Shown: positions 12,801 through 23,600 of the stretch, piece by piece
Position numbering within the stretch: position 1 is the first letter of the stretch
Layout of the letters: the number at the start of each line of letters is the position of its first letter
Source of the DNA: Catenaria anguillulae PL171
Taxonomy: Eukaryota > Blastocladiomycota > Blastocladiomycetes > Blastocladiales > Catenariaceae
NCBI GenBank assembly: GCA_002102555.1
Contig: MCFL01000032.1
Span: 248,001-312,000, forward strand
Direction of reading: 5' to 3'
Length of the DNA stretch: 64,000 bases
The notes under the pieces: generated by a model
What the model was told of the DNA's origin: nothing
Seen by the model: the letters and a program-made list of their open reading frames with translations, nothing else
The model's database searches: none
Program-made: the position numbers and the translations under genes

Positions 12801-15800
12801 GCTCGTTGTTTCATCCGTTGTGTTGGCGTGTGATCCGAATGTCGTGAATGCCCCGCAGCTGGCACCGCTGGCCAGGAAAGTGCTGGAGGGCGTGCGTGAG
12901 CATTCGGTGGCGGCGGCTTCGTACGGCCCCGGCGTCAGCCCGCGCCCGCTCATGAACTCGACACGTCTGCTGGCCGACTCTGTTCAAGCACTGCTCATGG
13001 CAGCCATGCAAGTACCCGAGGTGGCCGTTGCTTCGGTTGCGCAAGTTTGTGCGCAAGACGTGCACACGGTCGGGTCCCATGTCGGCAAAGTGGCCAACCT
13101 GGCCAATGCGCTTGAACTCGCGGCAGTTGTGCAAACCGTTTCGCAGCTCAAGACGCATACAATTGTGCCCACGTCGCCTGGCAACAATCGCCGCCGTTGG
13201 ATCTGGCCGCCATCAAGACAGCGTGCAAGGACCTCGGGTCGACGCTGGCACAGTTGGTTGGCAATGCAACCCAAGGCAAGGAAACGGGCGAGACGGCGAC
13301 GAGGGTTCAAGCGGCCATCACCTCGGTCGTGCAAGCGTCAAGCGGCATGCCCGATACCGAGCGGTCGTTGGTCGTAGGCTTGTTGGACCAGTCCTTGGCA
13401 TTGCTCAGCACGGTGCAAACCGCACCGCGCGACAAGACGTCGCTGGCAGACGCAGTCAAGGCGTTGAATGGAAGTGTTGTCAAGCTCCTTGAGGGTGCGG
13501 CGCAGGTGGCGGCCACAAGAAAGGAGGCTGCTCCGTTGCCCGGACCCACGGCTACCGCAAGCGCGCCTGTCCCTGTGCAGGCGGCTGTGTCCAAGGACTC
13601 GACCCGCGAAGCCGTCGTGGGTGCATCCTCGGCCATGGTCACGGCAATTTCCCAGCTCGTGACTGCCAAGTCTGTTTCCGGCGATATTAAAAAGGCTACG
13701 GGAGATCTTGAATCAGCATTTCGGCAGCTGGTGTCTGCATCCAAGCTGGTCATTCCTCAAGCCAACGCCCATGCCAAGGCCGAGATTTTGGAACTCGTTC
13801 AAGCGGCCTCGGTCCAGTGCGTGGAATTGATTGGCTCTGCCAAACAGCAGGCGTCGGTTCAAGCGGCCTCGCCATCTCGGGAAGCCTTGAGCAATGCCGC
13901 ATCGTCTCTCGGAGCATCCGTAAACAAGCTAATGGAAAAGTGTGCCGTCGTCGGGAGTTTGGGTGACGTGGAAGTGATTCGTGCCATGCAAGCGCTTGAG
14001 ATGGCCGCCGCTAGGTTGGCTTCGCCCATGCTGCCGACGAAAATCGGTGACCTCACCTTTTCCGAATGCTTGGGCAAGGTCGTGGATGATTCCAGACAGA
14101 TTGCACAACTCATGTCCACCGCGCTCAAATCGCCATCAACATCAGGGTCGTCGCCATCCGCATCGGTCGTTTCTGGCGTATCCAATTCGGCAAGCGCCGT
14201 GTCTCCGACAACAGCCCCCATTGACCCGGTAGTGCTGACGCAGCTGTGCCAAGTGGTTGCGTCCATCGCTGACACTGCCATGTTTGCCGCCGCAATCCTC
14301 TCGCCTCTTCCAATCACGTCGCTTCAGCCGCTCAGCACCGATATGAATCGCGACCTCACGCTCCTCGAATCGGCAACGACGCAGCAAGCGGTCCTGGACG
14401 CCGCCAGCGGCGTCGGTGTAGCGACCAACGGCATGTGCTCACTCATCAAGACCCGAGCATCCAGTCTTAGCGTGTCTGAGCAAGAGCGGGCCGAGCTTGT
14501 CGAAATGGCCACTTCACTCGCGTCTGCGTCACAGCACTTGATCCATGCCGTTAAATCGTACGCCGTCAACATGGGGGCAGAAACCAAGGCGGCCATGGTC
14601 CCACACATTCCGCCCGTGCGCAGTGCTTCCGACAAGGTGTACGCCTTCAGTACCGAGGCCGCAGGCCCGATCCGTGCGGCGGCCCGCAAAGTCGTCGAAT
14701 CTGGCCGCAACATTGTCTTGACGAGCGACCGTGCCCGAGTCGTGCAGCATGCAACGGCACTCGGCCACCATTTGTCTGGGTTGGTGACGTCGTTGCGCGA
14801 TGTGGCCCCTGGTCAGCGTGAGTTGGCGGCCGCTATCGACCAAGTACAAACAGCAATCGCTGGTGTTGACGAGCAGCTCCTCGCATCCGCCGTCGAGGGA
14901 ACCAAGGTGACCTTGTGCAGCAACTCGGCCCTGATCGAAGATTGCCAAGCTCTGAATCGGATCGTGTTCGGGTGGACAACGGAAAGCGCTCGCATTGAGC
15001 GCGACCCGGCCAGGCCAGTCCATGCCGCCGACGCGTACACCAAGATCACGCAGTCAATGACCGATTCCGCGATGCTCGAGCTCGTCAAGTCAATCGGAAG
15101 CGGATTGCTTCGAGTCATGGACAACCTCAAGTTTTCGCGGCCGGCCGACGCGCTGCCTGCAGTCGAAGTGGGTGAGGATCTCGTTGCCATCCTCGAGCTG
15201 CGCAATCAAATGCACGAACGAGTCATGGCCCCACTCAACAACTCGGACTCGGCCGAGTTAAACACCCCCGACGCCCTGCAAGGAGTCCAAAATGCCGCCA
15301 AAGACCTCGTAGCGCTCATTTCCAAGTGCAAGACGCCTGCCGGTTTGCGCACTGGTCAGTACGCAGCCCAGTTGGTCGCCGTGTTTGACCGCTTGTGCCA
15401 AGTTGCAAAGTCGTGCGAGGAGCAAACCAACGATGTGGTGATTCGTGATCGTTTGCACGGCAGTTTGGAGCGGCTCGGCGCGGCTGTTGTCGGCGTGCTG
15501 CTCGATCGGTCCAAGGTGAGCCAATTGTCTTCCGCAATCCAGGCGCTCGTCGCGACGGTTCAAGAAAGCGTGCGTGCTTCCGCGCAATGCCTTGTTGCCC
15601 AGCAATCTATCACCGCCTCGTTGCTCCCTAGTCTTCGCGAGACCATTACCAAGGTGGAAGCAGGCGAGTCGATCCAAGTCGGGCCCGTTGCACCCGGCGC
15701 CCTCCAGCTTCGCTGCAACCAGCTCCTGGAATCGCTCAACGCGCTCGTTGCGGCAGCCGAGTCCAATATGGATACTTCGTTGGGCGACGCGGCCGAAGGC

Positions 15801-16811
15801 TCCATTGTGATTCTCAAGCAACTTGTTGACGATTCACGCAAGCACGCGGCTGCTCAGCAATCTGCCGACTCTCTCAAGACTGTTGACGAGATTCTCGGGT
15901 CGTGGTCGACATTGGTTCAAGTCACGAGTCGTGCTGTGACCAAGCCGCCCTCGGATCCCATTTTTGATACCGTTCGGGAGCTTGCCAACAAGATTTCTCG
16001 ATTGACAACCGCACTTACTTCCAACGAGTCGCAACAAGAGTTTCAGAAGCTGGCTTCGGTCTTGGAGGCGGCCATCAAGGCCTTGCCCACATACGAAAAC
16101 GAGCTGCGCGGGCAAAGCAATGACTCTGAGGGCGCCGGGGCGCCACCAGCCGGAAGCACCAAGACAGCCGAGGAATGGGAGCAAGTCCGCAACGTCAAGG
16201 AAACGCGTGCAGTTGCCTTGACCACGTTTGATCTCATCAAGTCCGCCGCCGTGTGTCAACGTGAGGTATCCATCCGCTCGGCGCAGACCCCTACGCCGAC
16301 TTCGCCAACCTCTGGTGCCAAATACATGGACGATGGCACGTGGAGCGACGGACTGGTCTCTGCCGCCAAGCAAGTCGCGCAAGCGATGCAAGAACTCATT
16401 GCAACCGCGACGCCCACCGGCGACGCGACTCAGCCCGCTGCTTCCCGTGAGCGGCTCATTGCCTGCGCCAAGGCCGTTGCTTCCGCCACCGTTCAGGTCG
16501 TAGCTGCGGCCAGCGTCAAGTCCGAGTCAAATGCGCCCTCGTTGGTCAAGCTCAAGGCGAGCGCAAAGACGGTGGTTCAAACAGCGGAAACCATGGTCAA
16601 CAAGATCAAAACGTCCAATGTGGTTGACAAGGGGCTGGGTGACGAGTTGCTTGCGCTCAAACCGTCGAACCAAACCTCTGCGCGGTTGGCACTTCTCGAG
16701 GCCCAGACCAGTGTGTTGACAATGGAGGCCGAGTTGGAACGGGCACGGGCACGTCTCACCAACATTAAGAAGGCACGGTACTCGGGGCAACCCGATGCAC
16801 CAGCGCCGTGA
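9817..16811 (+). CDS. TLN: Talin (FERM head plus helical rod plus I/LWEQ actin-binding domain)
   Basis: Cytoskeletal adaptor that in animals and amoebae links integrin-type receptor tails to actin. Exons 9817-9876, 9963-10248, 10323-10418 and 10513-16811; introns 84, 74 and 94 bases. The N-terminus MATISLKVHLCS matches the talin F0 subdomain, followed by F1 (DEYSLAL), F2 (LKKKFFYSDQNVD, SLKTYGVTFF) and the PTB-like F3 (FGDYQDAFYSVQTT, IAGYIDIIIKRKK). A long Ala-rich helical-bundle rod follows. The C-terminus has the I/LWEQ/THATCH core (WSDGLVSAAKQVAQA) and the terminal dimerisation helix (ELERARARLTNIKKARY). The frame slips once each near 11889, 12340 and 13188; adding one base at each gives about 2247 residues against about 2500 in animals. 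Sla2/HIP1 also ends in I/LWEQ but begins with ANTH, so the FERM head decides for talin. Confidence 0.96.
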
Positions 16812-17319
16812 TGCTGACTTGTTTTCCTCCTTGCTCATTTCTTTTTTTTTTTTTTTTTTTCGCTGATGCTGGGCAAGTTGCTGCCCCAAATGCACTGGTC
16901 ATTCAGGCCTGTGTCTCCGCTGCTACTTGAGTTGTTCTTGACTGTTGTGTGCCTGTTTTGCTGCCTCGTTCCAATTCGTTCTTTACACAGAATACCACTG
17001 ATTTGTTCGCCATAAACCCCGAAGATACATTCAATTCGACATGTTTTAGATTGTTGATTCCTTCATGTCTGTGCTTGATTTGAACAAGTTCAGGTTGTTG
17101 CAAAGAGGCGTTGGCGATCGGTGAGCTTGGCGATCTGAACGAGTCCGACCTATCGGTAAACCGTTCTCGAAATCGTTCATCATCCTTCCGCTCCTTGTTA
17201 AGCACCAAGCTCCACTCTCCCAATGGACTTCGCCGTTTTCCCGTGAAATGTATCCAACGATTCAGCGGTCCTTGCTGCCGAATCTCCGTTCCCATCCCAT
17301 TTTCCGTTTCCGACGCACC
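16812..17319. other. Spacer between talin and the DUF5522 gene
   Basis: About 500 bases with the poly-T tract and no supported gene. It should contain the talin polyadenylation region and the promoter of the next gene. Confidence 0.6.
16842..16860. repeat. Poly-T tract of 19 bases after talin stop
   Basis: An uninterrupted run of 19 T begins 31 bases after the talin stop codon, within the presumed 3' untranslated or terminator region. Confidence 0.9.
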
Positions 17320-17744
17320 ATGACCACTCAACCCACCAGCCCTTCATCGGATCCGCCCCCGAGCTGGCAAAAGGTCCATGACGAAGCCATTATGGTCCGC
17401 CAACAAGTTTGCTGTTGTTGAGCATTCATCTACCCGCAGGCCTATCTGACAAGCTCTTGCGACTGTCCACCTCATCGCCTTACGGTGCCTGACAGAAAGG
17501 ACAAGATTCATACATTGACCCAGCAACGGGGTACATGGTCATGACGTCCTTGAGCCATTCCAAGCGCGGATACTGTTGCGGCAACAATTGCCGCCATTGC
17601 CCCTTTGATCATCGCAACGTTGGTAAACTGGACCAGGTCAAAATAGACAAGGCACAAGCTCGTGCGAGACAAAAGGCGGCCAAGGCCGATAATGCTGGGG
17701 TTGGTGCGGCCAGTGCCAGTGGAGACGATGATTTGTCTTGGTGA
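17320..17744 (+). CDS. Small DUF5522 (C1orf53-like) cysteine-rich protein
   Basis: Two exons, 17320-17394 and 17496-17741 plus stop, joined in phase 0 across a 101-base intron, give 107 residues. The second exon carries the family core: SYIDPATGYMVMT followed by RGYCCGNNCRHCPF, a CC...C..C cysteine cluster likely to bind metal. The spliced start MTTQPTSPSS...SWQKVHDEA matches the helix that precedes this core in related proteins. The C-terminal tail is charged and Ala-rich. The family is widespread in bacteria and eukaryotes and its biochemical function is not known to me. It converges with the WD40 gene on the other strand. Confidence 0.82.
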
Positions 17745-17939
17745 CGCGCGAAATGAAGGGCTTGCATCATATTCGAAGCCGTGGATAGGATTTCAAAGGG
17801 GCAAAGATTTGCCAAGAGGCGTGGGAAGAGATGTAATCTGAGACTGACTGTAAGTATGTGTATGATATGAGAACTACCCAAGCCCAAGCATAGGTTGACG
17901 CTCACAAATTGCTGCGCCGCACACTCACTCGAGGGACAG

Positions 17940-20412
17940 CTAATCCATTTGTGACGAGAGAAACTTGGATCCCAGCTCCCTTCCATCCCAGATGATGAGC
18001 TTCTTGTCTTCTGAGGTGGAAATCAAGTTACCGCCCAGGTTCCATTCCATGCCCGTGACATTTGCGCTGAGGCAAGTGAATAACATTTGCTGTGGTCAGC
18101 TACATGCATGTATTCTACAGAAGCAGAGGACAAAGTGAGACGTACTTGTGCTGTTTGACAAGGGCCAGGATCTGCTTTCTTGGGTAATGCCAAACGGCGA
18201 CTGACCCATCAGGGCAGCCAATGGATAAGATCGAGTTGTCCATGCTGAGCCCGATCGTCGTTCGGTTCGATGTTGCTTTATGGCTGGGATGGCTGAGCTC
18301 GATTGAAATTTTGCCATCCAACATGGAAAAGACGCGGATGACACCGTCCTTGCAATACGAGATGACGGTAGACTCTGGTCCGGGAATGATGGCGAGTACT
18401 GGATTGGTTTTGAACGGCTCCCGGACAGACCACAATCGAGATTGCGAGAGGGTATCCCACGCTTCGATTTCGCCACCAAATTGGGCCGTGATGACAAGTC
18501 TACACAGTAAAATACGACACAGGTAAATGGGAATTCACATTTGCCTCGCAGTTGTATGTCACGTACGAGTTGTGGACGCAAAAGTCGAGCACTGCCGAGG
18601 CAGTTGTAAGTGTGGTGATTCCTGCAATGTACAAGCCAAATGTGATTTAAATCTTTGAGACGGTATGCCACGGCAACATAAGCAACACGACTGGCAAATG
18701 TACCTTTTTCTTTGATGCGATCCCAAATGCGAACAGTTGAGTCTGAGCTGGCTGTGATCTGTTGCACGCCAAAAAAATGGAGTTGGAAATCACAAAATTG
18801 AGACGGTGATGACATCAAAGCGATTTGCAACGCACCAGTTGGCTGCTGTCTTGAGCATCAGGGCAAAATTTGAGGGCATTGATTCGTGAGGTGTGGCCAT
18901 AAAACGTCACCTGATGGCAAGAGAGTCAGACGGCCGACTCGGAGCAGCAAGTAAACGTGAAATGGACACTGCTCGAGGACACACCTTGAGGTTCTTGCTT
19001 GCCATCTTCCACACATGAATGACATGTCCGGTTGCGTTGACAGCGACGGCGCAGGCCAAAAACAAGTCATCTGGAGAGAAGGCAATGGCGTATACACCGG
19101 GACGAACAGTTCCTGGCTGCTGTGTGTTGATGGTTGAGGATCCCATCATGAAGGACGAAATGGACATCTTGCGCTCGCTTGGAGCCGACGAAACAGTGAC
19201 GACGCTGGCGTTCATGGCCCCCTCGGTGACTGAGTGCCGGCGGCGTCCACGAGAAAAACGCTCAACGAGACTCATTTTCGAGCCTTGCGTCTTGATTTCA
19301 GCGCTGCTATCGGCAACCGCAGCGCCGGCCGATCGGATTGAGGTTTTGCTCCCCATTGATGCACGGCTGCCAAGTTGACCGTTCCTGGCTGCAGGCATCG
19401 CCCCGCTCGATTCCTGACTGGCTCCGTCCATAGAGCCACTTGATTCCTCGTTGTCGCTACCGGCCGTTGTGTCCATGTTACTCTGAGAGCTGGTCACATT
19501 TGCTTGGCTTGTGGCTGCCGACTTGCACTCTGTCAAGCTAGTGAGTGGTGGTGGGCCGCCAATCGACACGGTCCGATCCTTGTTCGCATTGCTCATTCCA
19601 GAAAACGATGCGCGACGACGGAATGGCATGATGGCGCGTTTGATGGGGTTGACATTGGGACCATTGACGTCGCAATCGAGAACGGCCGCTTTTGTCCCAT
19701 CCGCAAACATCCACAAATGAATCTTGTTGCTGGCGTCGCCAGTGGCCATGAGCGTGCCAGACGATGATAGCGCCAGGGAGAGAATAATAGCGTCGTGGGC
19801 GTCGTCCTGCGTCAGGCACATGGAGCCAAATGTGTGGGTGGAACCTCGGATCACTCGACGGAAAATGTCGGTTGTGACGTACAATGGTCTGTACAGGTTT
19901 GTCGGGCACAAGCGCCGCTGCGATTGGGTACTCAACACCGCTGTTGCGCAACAAGAGGTGGTGAAATTGGTGACCAATGTTGGATTTTTGGCAGCGCAAG
20001 TTGAGTCGAAATGACGAGGAGAACGTACTTGACAACTCTGAACCTCGAGTAGTCATAGCGCAAGTACTCCAAGTCTCCTGGCATTCCCTCCGTCAGGGCC
20101 TGTATGCTGGCTGCGTTGAGGCTCCTTAGACTTGGTCCACTGTGTATTCGCAAACGTGTATGGCTTGAGAATGCTACTAACCAAAGTCCCCCATAGAGTA
20201 CGTGGGCAAGGTAATACAAACCTAACAACGATCTTCACTTGAGGGTCGGTGGGGGACAAAAATCCCCCAGAACCAGTCGTTGCTACGGATGCTTGCGTTG
20301 ATTCATGTGGTGTGGCATTGAGCGATTGATTTGACCGACGAAGGACTTCTCCGGCCGAGTTGCCGTCATGCAGTTTGTCCTCAGGCGTCAGGAATCGAAA
20401 GAAGCGTGACAT
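17940..20412 (-). CDS. WD40-repeat protein with long Ser-rich insert
   Basis: Eight exons on the minus strand, 20412-20222, 20163-20029 (acceptor uncertain), 19940-18985, 18910-18836, 18758-18704, 18621-18567, 18499-18146 and 18066-17940, about 649 residues. Blades seen: ILSLALSSSGTLMATGD...IHLW, then a Ser/Thr-rich, basic insert of about 140 residues, then VYAIAFSPDDLFLACAV...HVWKM, a YGHTSRINALKF blade, LITASSDSTVRIWD, LVITAQFGGEIEAWD, SILSIGCPDGSVAVW and a last blade ending KLIIWD. The C-terminal order is reminiscent of ATG16-type propellers, but the N-terminus (MSRFFRFLTPEDKL) lacks a visible ATG5-binding helix or coiled coil, so no function is assigned. One frame slip near 19880 is needed; with it all intron phases agree. 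Confidence 0.75.
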
Positions 20413-21574
20413 GTTGGTGTTGGTGTCGTTGGGTGAATGGACAACGATTACAATTGCATTGATTCTCAGTTACGATGCATTCCCACGGTTGGTTCAAAGG
20501 ATTGCTTCGAGTAGACGTTGCATTTTATGATGTTCTCTTCGAGCTCAATACGTGCATGTGAACCGCAAACGGTCGACACAGAGCTCTCATCATGTGCATC
20601 ATGCTATCAGGTCAGGGAGGCGCTCTGTACATGCTTTCCCAAGGCGATGACGCCTAGATATGCGCATCGCAAGTGCGGACAAGGCGTACATATTCACTGT
20701 ATGATTACGATCTTTGCGCCTTTGCATGTGGATAGGATCTTCCTTAGTATGGCAAGTTAGCGCCACCATGACATTGAGACTTTCAAAATTCCGCAAAGTG
20801 ATCAATTCAGCCCAGATAATGAACATGCTGCCCTGGCGAGCCTGGGCTATGGGTCGCGCTTGCTCAGAAAAATACAATCCAATGAACTGGCGTACTTACT
20901 CTCCGCAAGCCGGACAGTTGTCCACGGCATTACAACAACGTCACGGGCGGTATCCGTATTCTGGTTAGCTGGAATCTGCGCTGGAATGTGAGTTGGTTGG
21001 GGCTCAACGCGTCGCGGCCCTCCGATCGAGCGCCGATCATCGATCCGTGCCGCCATCCACCCATCTGCATGGGCATGTGAATGGACCCTCTCTAGCCCGA
21101 AAAATATCGGCAATCCGCACATATCATATTCATCATGGGTCAGTAGTACTTTTCAATGAATGCTCGAGTTTGTCATAGAAAGCACCAAACTGCGCTGGCC
21201 CCGCCCCTAACGCAAGCTGTCGAATCCATCTCGCAATCTGTCGAGCCGAGCCGAGCCACTGTTCTTCTATCGGCAACGTGCAACAAGAAATCCCGGACGG
21301 CAGCCGGAGGCCAGCGCAGCTGGTGACTTGGCGGACGTGACATCAGAAACGATTGTGGTTCCATTTTGCTGACGACAGCATTTCCGTTTATGTATACGCC
21401 AACTCTCGTCCGCCTATCGCCGACATTTCTACCTGCTCACTCCGACGTCGTGCGCCATGCCGAAAACTCGCAAACGATCCGGCATCTCCAACGTGTCATC
21501 GCTCTCACTCAACACTCTGGCCGTATCGCCCAACACGCTCCTCATCCATGCTTTGCACATGGTAATCAACAACA
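20413..21574. other. Divergent spacer between WD40 gene and RPS23
   Basis: About 1.1 kb between two genes transcribed away from each other. It must include the RPS23 first exon and both promoters. A minus-strand stretch around 20900-20930 can be read as NCPACGE and another as YALSALAMR, vaguely like pieces of a zinc-ribbon factor such as Spt4, but I could not assemble a coherent gene. Confidence 0.4.
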
Positions 21575-22087
21575 GGTAAGCCACGCGGTTTGAATGCTGC
21601 GCGCTCTCTGCGCAACCGTCGTCGTGATCAGCGCTGGGCTGACAAGCAGTACAAGAAGCGTGCTCTCGGCACTGCCTTCAAGTCGTCGCCCTTTGCCGGT
21701 GCTTCGCACGCCAAGGGTATCGTCCTTGAGAAGATTGGTGTTGAGGCCAAGCAGCCCAACTCTGCCATTCGCAAGTGTGTGCGTGTCCAGCTCATCAAGA
21801 ACGGCAAGAAGATCACCGCTTTCGTGCCCAACGATGGTTGCTTGAACTACATCGATGAGAACGTACGTACTTGCTGCTCTCGCACAGTCTGTGCCACGAT
21901 TTGGTTCCAGATGCTTACCTGCTCTGCTTGGTTTTCGGCGTACCAGGATGAGGTTCTTGTTGCCGGTTTCGGTCGTAAGGGTCGCGCCGTCGGTGATATT
22001 CCCGGTGTCCGCTTCAAGGTCGTCAAGGTCTCTGGTGTGTCGCTCCTTGCCTTGTACAAGGAGAAGAAGGAGAAGCCCCGTTCGTAA
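21575..22087 (+). CDS. RPS23: 40S ribosomal protein S23 (uS12), first exon unresolved
   Basis: Decoding-centre protein of the small ribosomal subunit. Exon 2 (21575 or 21576 to 21862) and exon 3 (21947-22087) flank an 84-base intron beginning GTACGT. The protein reads [49 protein letters not shown] and ends [11 protein letters not shown]. The conserved PNSA loop, site of prolyl hydroxylation in relatives, is intact. KPRGLNAAR and the KEKKEKPRS tail resemble fungal versions. A stop at 21563 closes the frame upstream, so the initiator lies in a separate short exon. With a three-residue MGK-type start the total would be 145 residues, as in yeast. The nearest ATG, 21559, is too close for a normal intron. 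Confidence 0.93.
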   Translation, partial: GKPRGLNAARSLRNRRRDQRWADKQYKKRALGTAFKSSPFAGASHAKGIVLEKIGVEAKQPNSAIRKCVRVQLIKNGKKITAFVPNDGCLNYIDENVRTCCSRTVCATIWFQMLTCSAWFSAYQDEVLVAGFGRKGRAVGDIPGVRFKVVKVSGVSLLALYKEKKEKPRS

Positions 22088-22375
22088 GCAGTTTTGCTTT
22101 CCACGCTTGCCGCTCCCTCAACCCGGTTTTGTGTGTGCGCTTGTCGTGTGTTGCTCTTCCGTGACGGCCAGTACTTCCGCTTCCGTAAATACAACTCAGT
22201 CACGCCTGTCTTTTTGCCCTTTCATTCAACGGCACTGGCAGTCGTGCCCGAAAAGATTGGAAAATGGAGATTGCGAGCATGAATGCCTTCACCAGTGTGC
22301 GAAAACGCCCTTCATCAGTAACGCAACAGGTGGAAGAGGAGACGAAAGCAATGCATCAAACATGTATTCTAACAT

Positions 22376-23231
22376 CTAGCTGTCCGAATCATCTGCATCC
22401 GGGATCACAGTGCGAACAGTCACCGACGAACGCACTTGGCGCGAAAATGAGACCCAACGCGCCTCACCATTCTCACTCAAGTGCACCGGCCAGTACTCCA
22501 CCTGCGCCTCTCGTATTCCGTGCATCCATTCCCACCTTGCCTCGCCCTCAATCAGTAACGCCGATCCGGGGGTCAGCAGGACTCGACCCCACAACCCAGG
22601 AATGACCCAATGGACCATAGGAAACGATGGCGACTTGGAAGCGTATCGAGCTACATCGCTGTTGCTAAGGGGCTTGATCGCGGCGTCCGGCACTGAATCC
22701 TGGGAGGCGCATGCACAAAGATGCTCAATACCTATGGCCGGAAATGAAGGGCCAGTAGGTTTCGCCGCTTGAGGCATATGCGCCAGAGCGCCAGGACGGT
22801 AGAGATCCATGACGAGGGTTGAGCGCAAGCTTAGACGGCGACTCCATCGGCGAACCGATGCAAGTCAATGTGCGGCATAAGACCATTGCCAGGCGCGTAG
22901 GAGTTGAGGATCATTTGGTTCAATCGCGTTGCTGGTTGTGCGGGTCCAGAAACTGGGCTTGGATACGATGGCCAATCATTGACATCCACGTTGGCAGTCC
23001 GCTGAATCGAGTCGGTGAAAAGTACATGGCTTGGTTTGGTTGGCCGAAAACAGGCTCCGTGAGGTGAGGATAGTGCATTTCGATGGCTGAGAGCATTTGA
23101 GATTGCTCCTCGGGCGACAAGAAGTCTCGGATCATTTGCAAACCTGCTGGCGTAGAGCGAGCTGAGTGGGCAGGGGCGGCGCTGGCGACAAGCGTGAAGT
23201 TGGTCACAGTCGGAGGGGTCGGAGTCGCCAT
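22376..23231 (-). CDS. AlkB-family Fe(II)/2-oxoglutarate dioxygenase
   Basis: Predicted oxidative demethylase of nucleic acid or protein. Reading from the ATG at 23231 (an upstream in-frame ATG at 23318 is possible): a substrate-entry region (LQMIRDFLSPEEQSQML, HYPHLTEPVFGQPNQAMYF), then NQMILNSYAPGNGLMPHIDLHRF with the iron ligands H-x-D, a hydrophilic insert, then LLIEGEARWEWMHGI with the distal His, and RSSVTVR, the two-Arg 2-oxoglutarate clamp. All catalytic residues are present. The GEARWEWMHGI style resembles fungal and ALKBH8-like members; the substrate cannot be inferred. The frame slips near 22928 and 22832, each as one missing base, which together join three otherwise separate open segments. 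Confidence 0.85.
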
Positions 23232-23600
23232 CGCTCCCAAAGAGATCTCGGTACTCGTCTTGGGTGATTGATCCTGATTGCATGAGGTTACATAGGCGGC
23301 ATGGCATGTTAATATCATGGAAATAATGTATCATCGTCGCGAACTCTCATGCGTGACAGACTCACAGACTCAGGCAGACTCAGTGCAGACTCAGTGCAGA
23401 CTCAGTCAGCCGAGTCAGATGGTCTCGCTTGAAGTGGGCCTCCGATGAGACTACGTATACATACTACTAATCGAGATGACCGTGAGCCAACGCGTCATGG
23501 ATCAAGTCGCTCGCTCAAGCACTGTTTTGGAGTGTAGCCCACGTTCCCACACCGTACTGATATTGATATTGTTGGTAGCGATTACGACAAGAGATACTCG
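23232..23600. promoter_or_regulatory. Divergent promoter region, AlkB gene and DNAH7-type dynein
   Basis: About 370 bases separate the two start codons, which face away from each other. The centre holds a short direct repeat of CAGACTCAG units (23355-23418). No recognised binding site can be assigned with confidence. Confidence 0.45.
23355..23418. repeat. Short tandem repeat, CAGACTCAG-type units
   Basis: Five copies of a CAGACTCA core, the central ones spaced 11 bases apart (unit CAGACTCAGTG), followed by degenerate GTCAG copies. It lies between the divergent AlkB and dynein starts. Confidence 0.8.

Noticed and set aside
20518-21122. Possible minus-strand zinc-ribbon gene (Spt4-like fragments)
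   Set aside because: Fragments NCPACGE and YALS are too short, lie in different frames, and no N-terminal half could be found.
21457-21575. Open frame MPKTRKRSG... upstream of RPS23 as its first exon
   Set aside because: It is in another frame, does not resemble the RPS23 start and has no donor giving the right phase.
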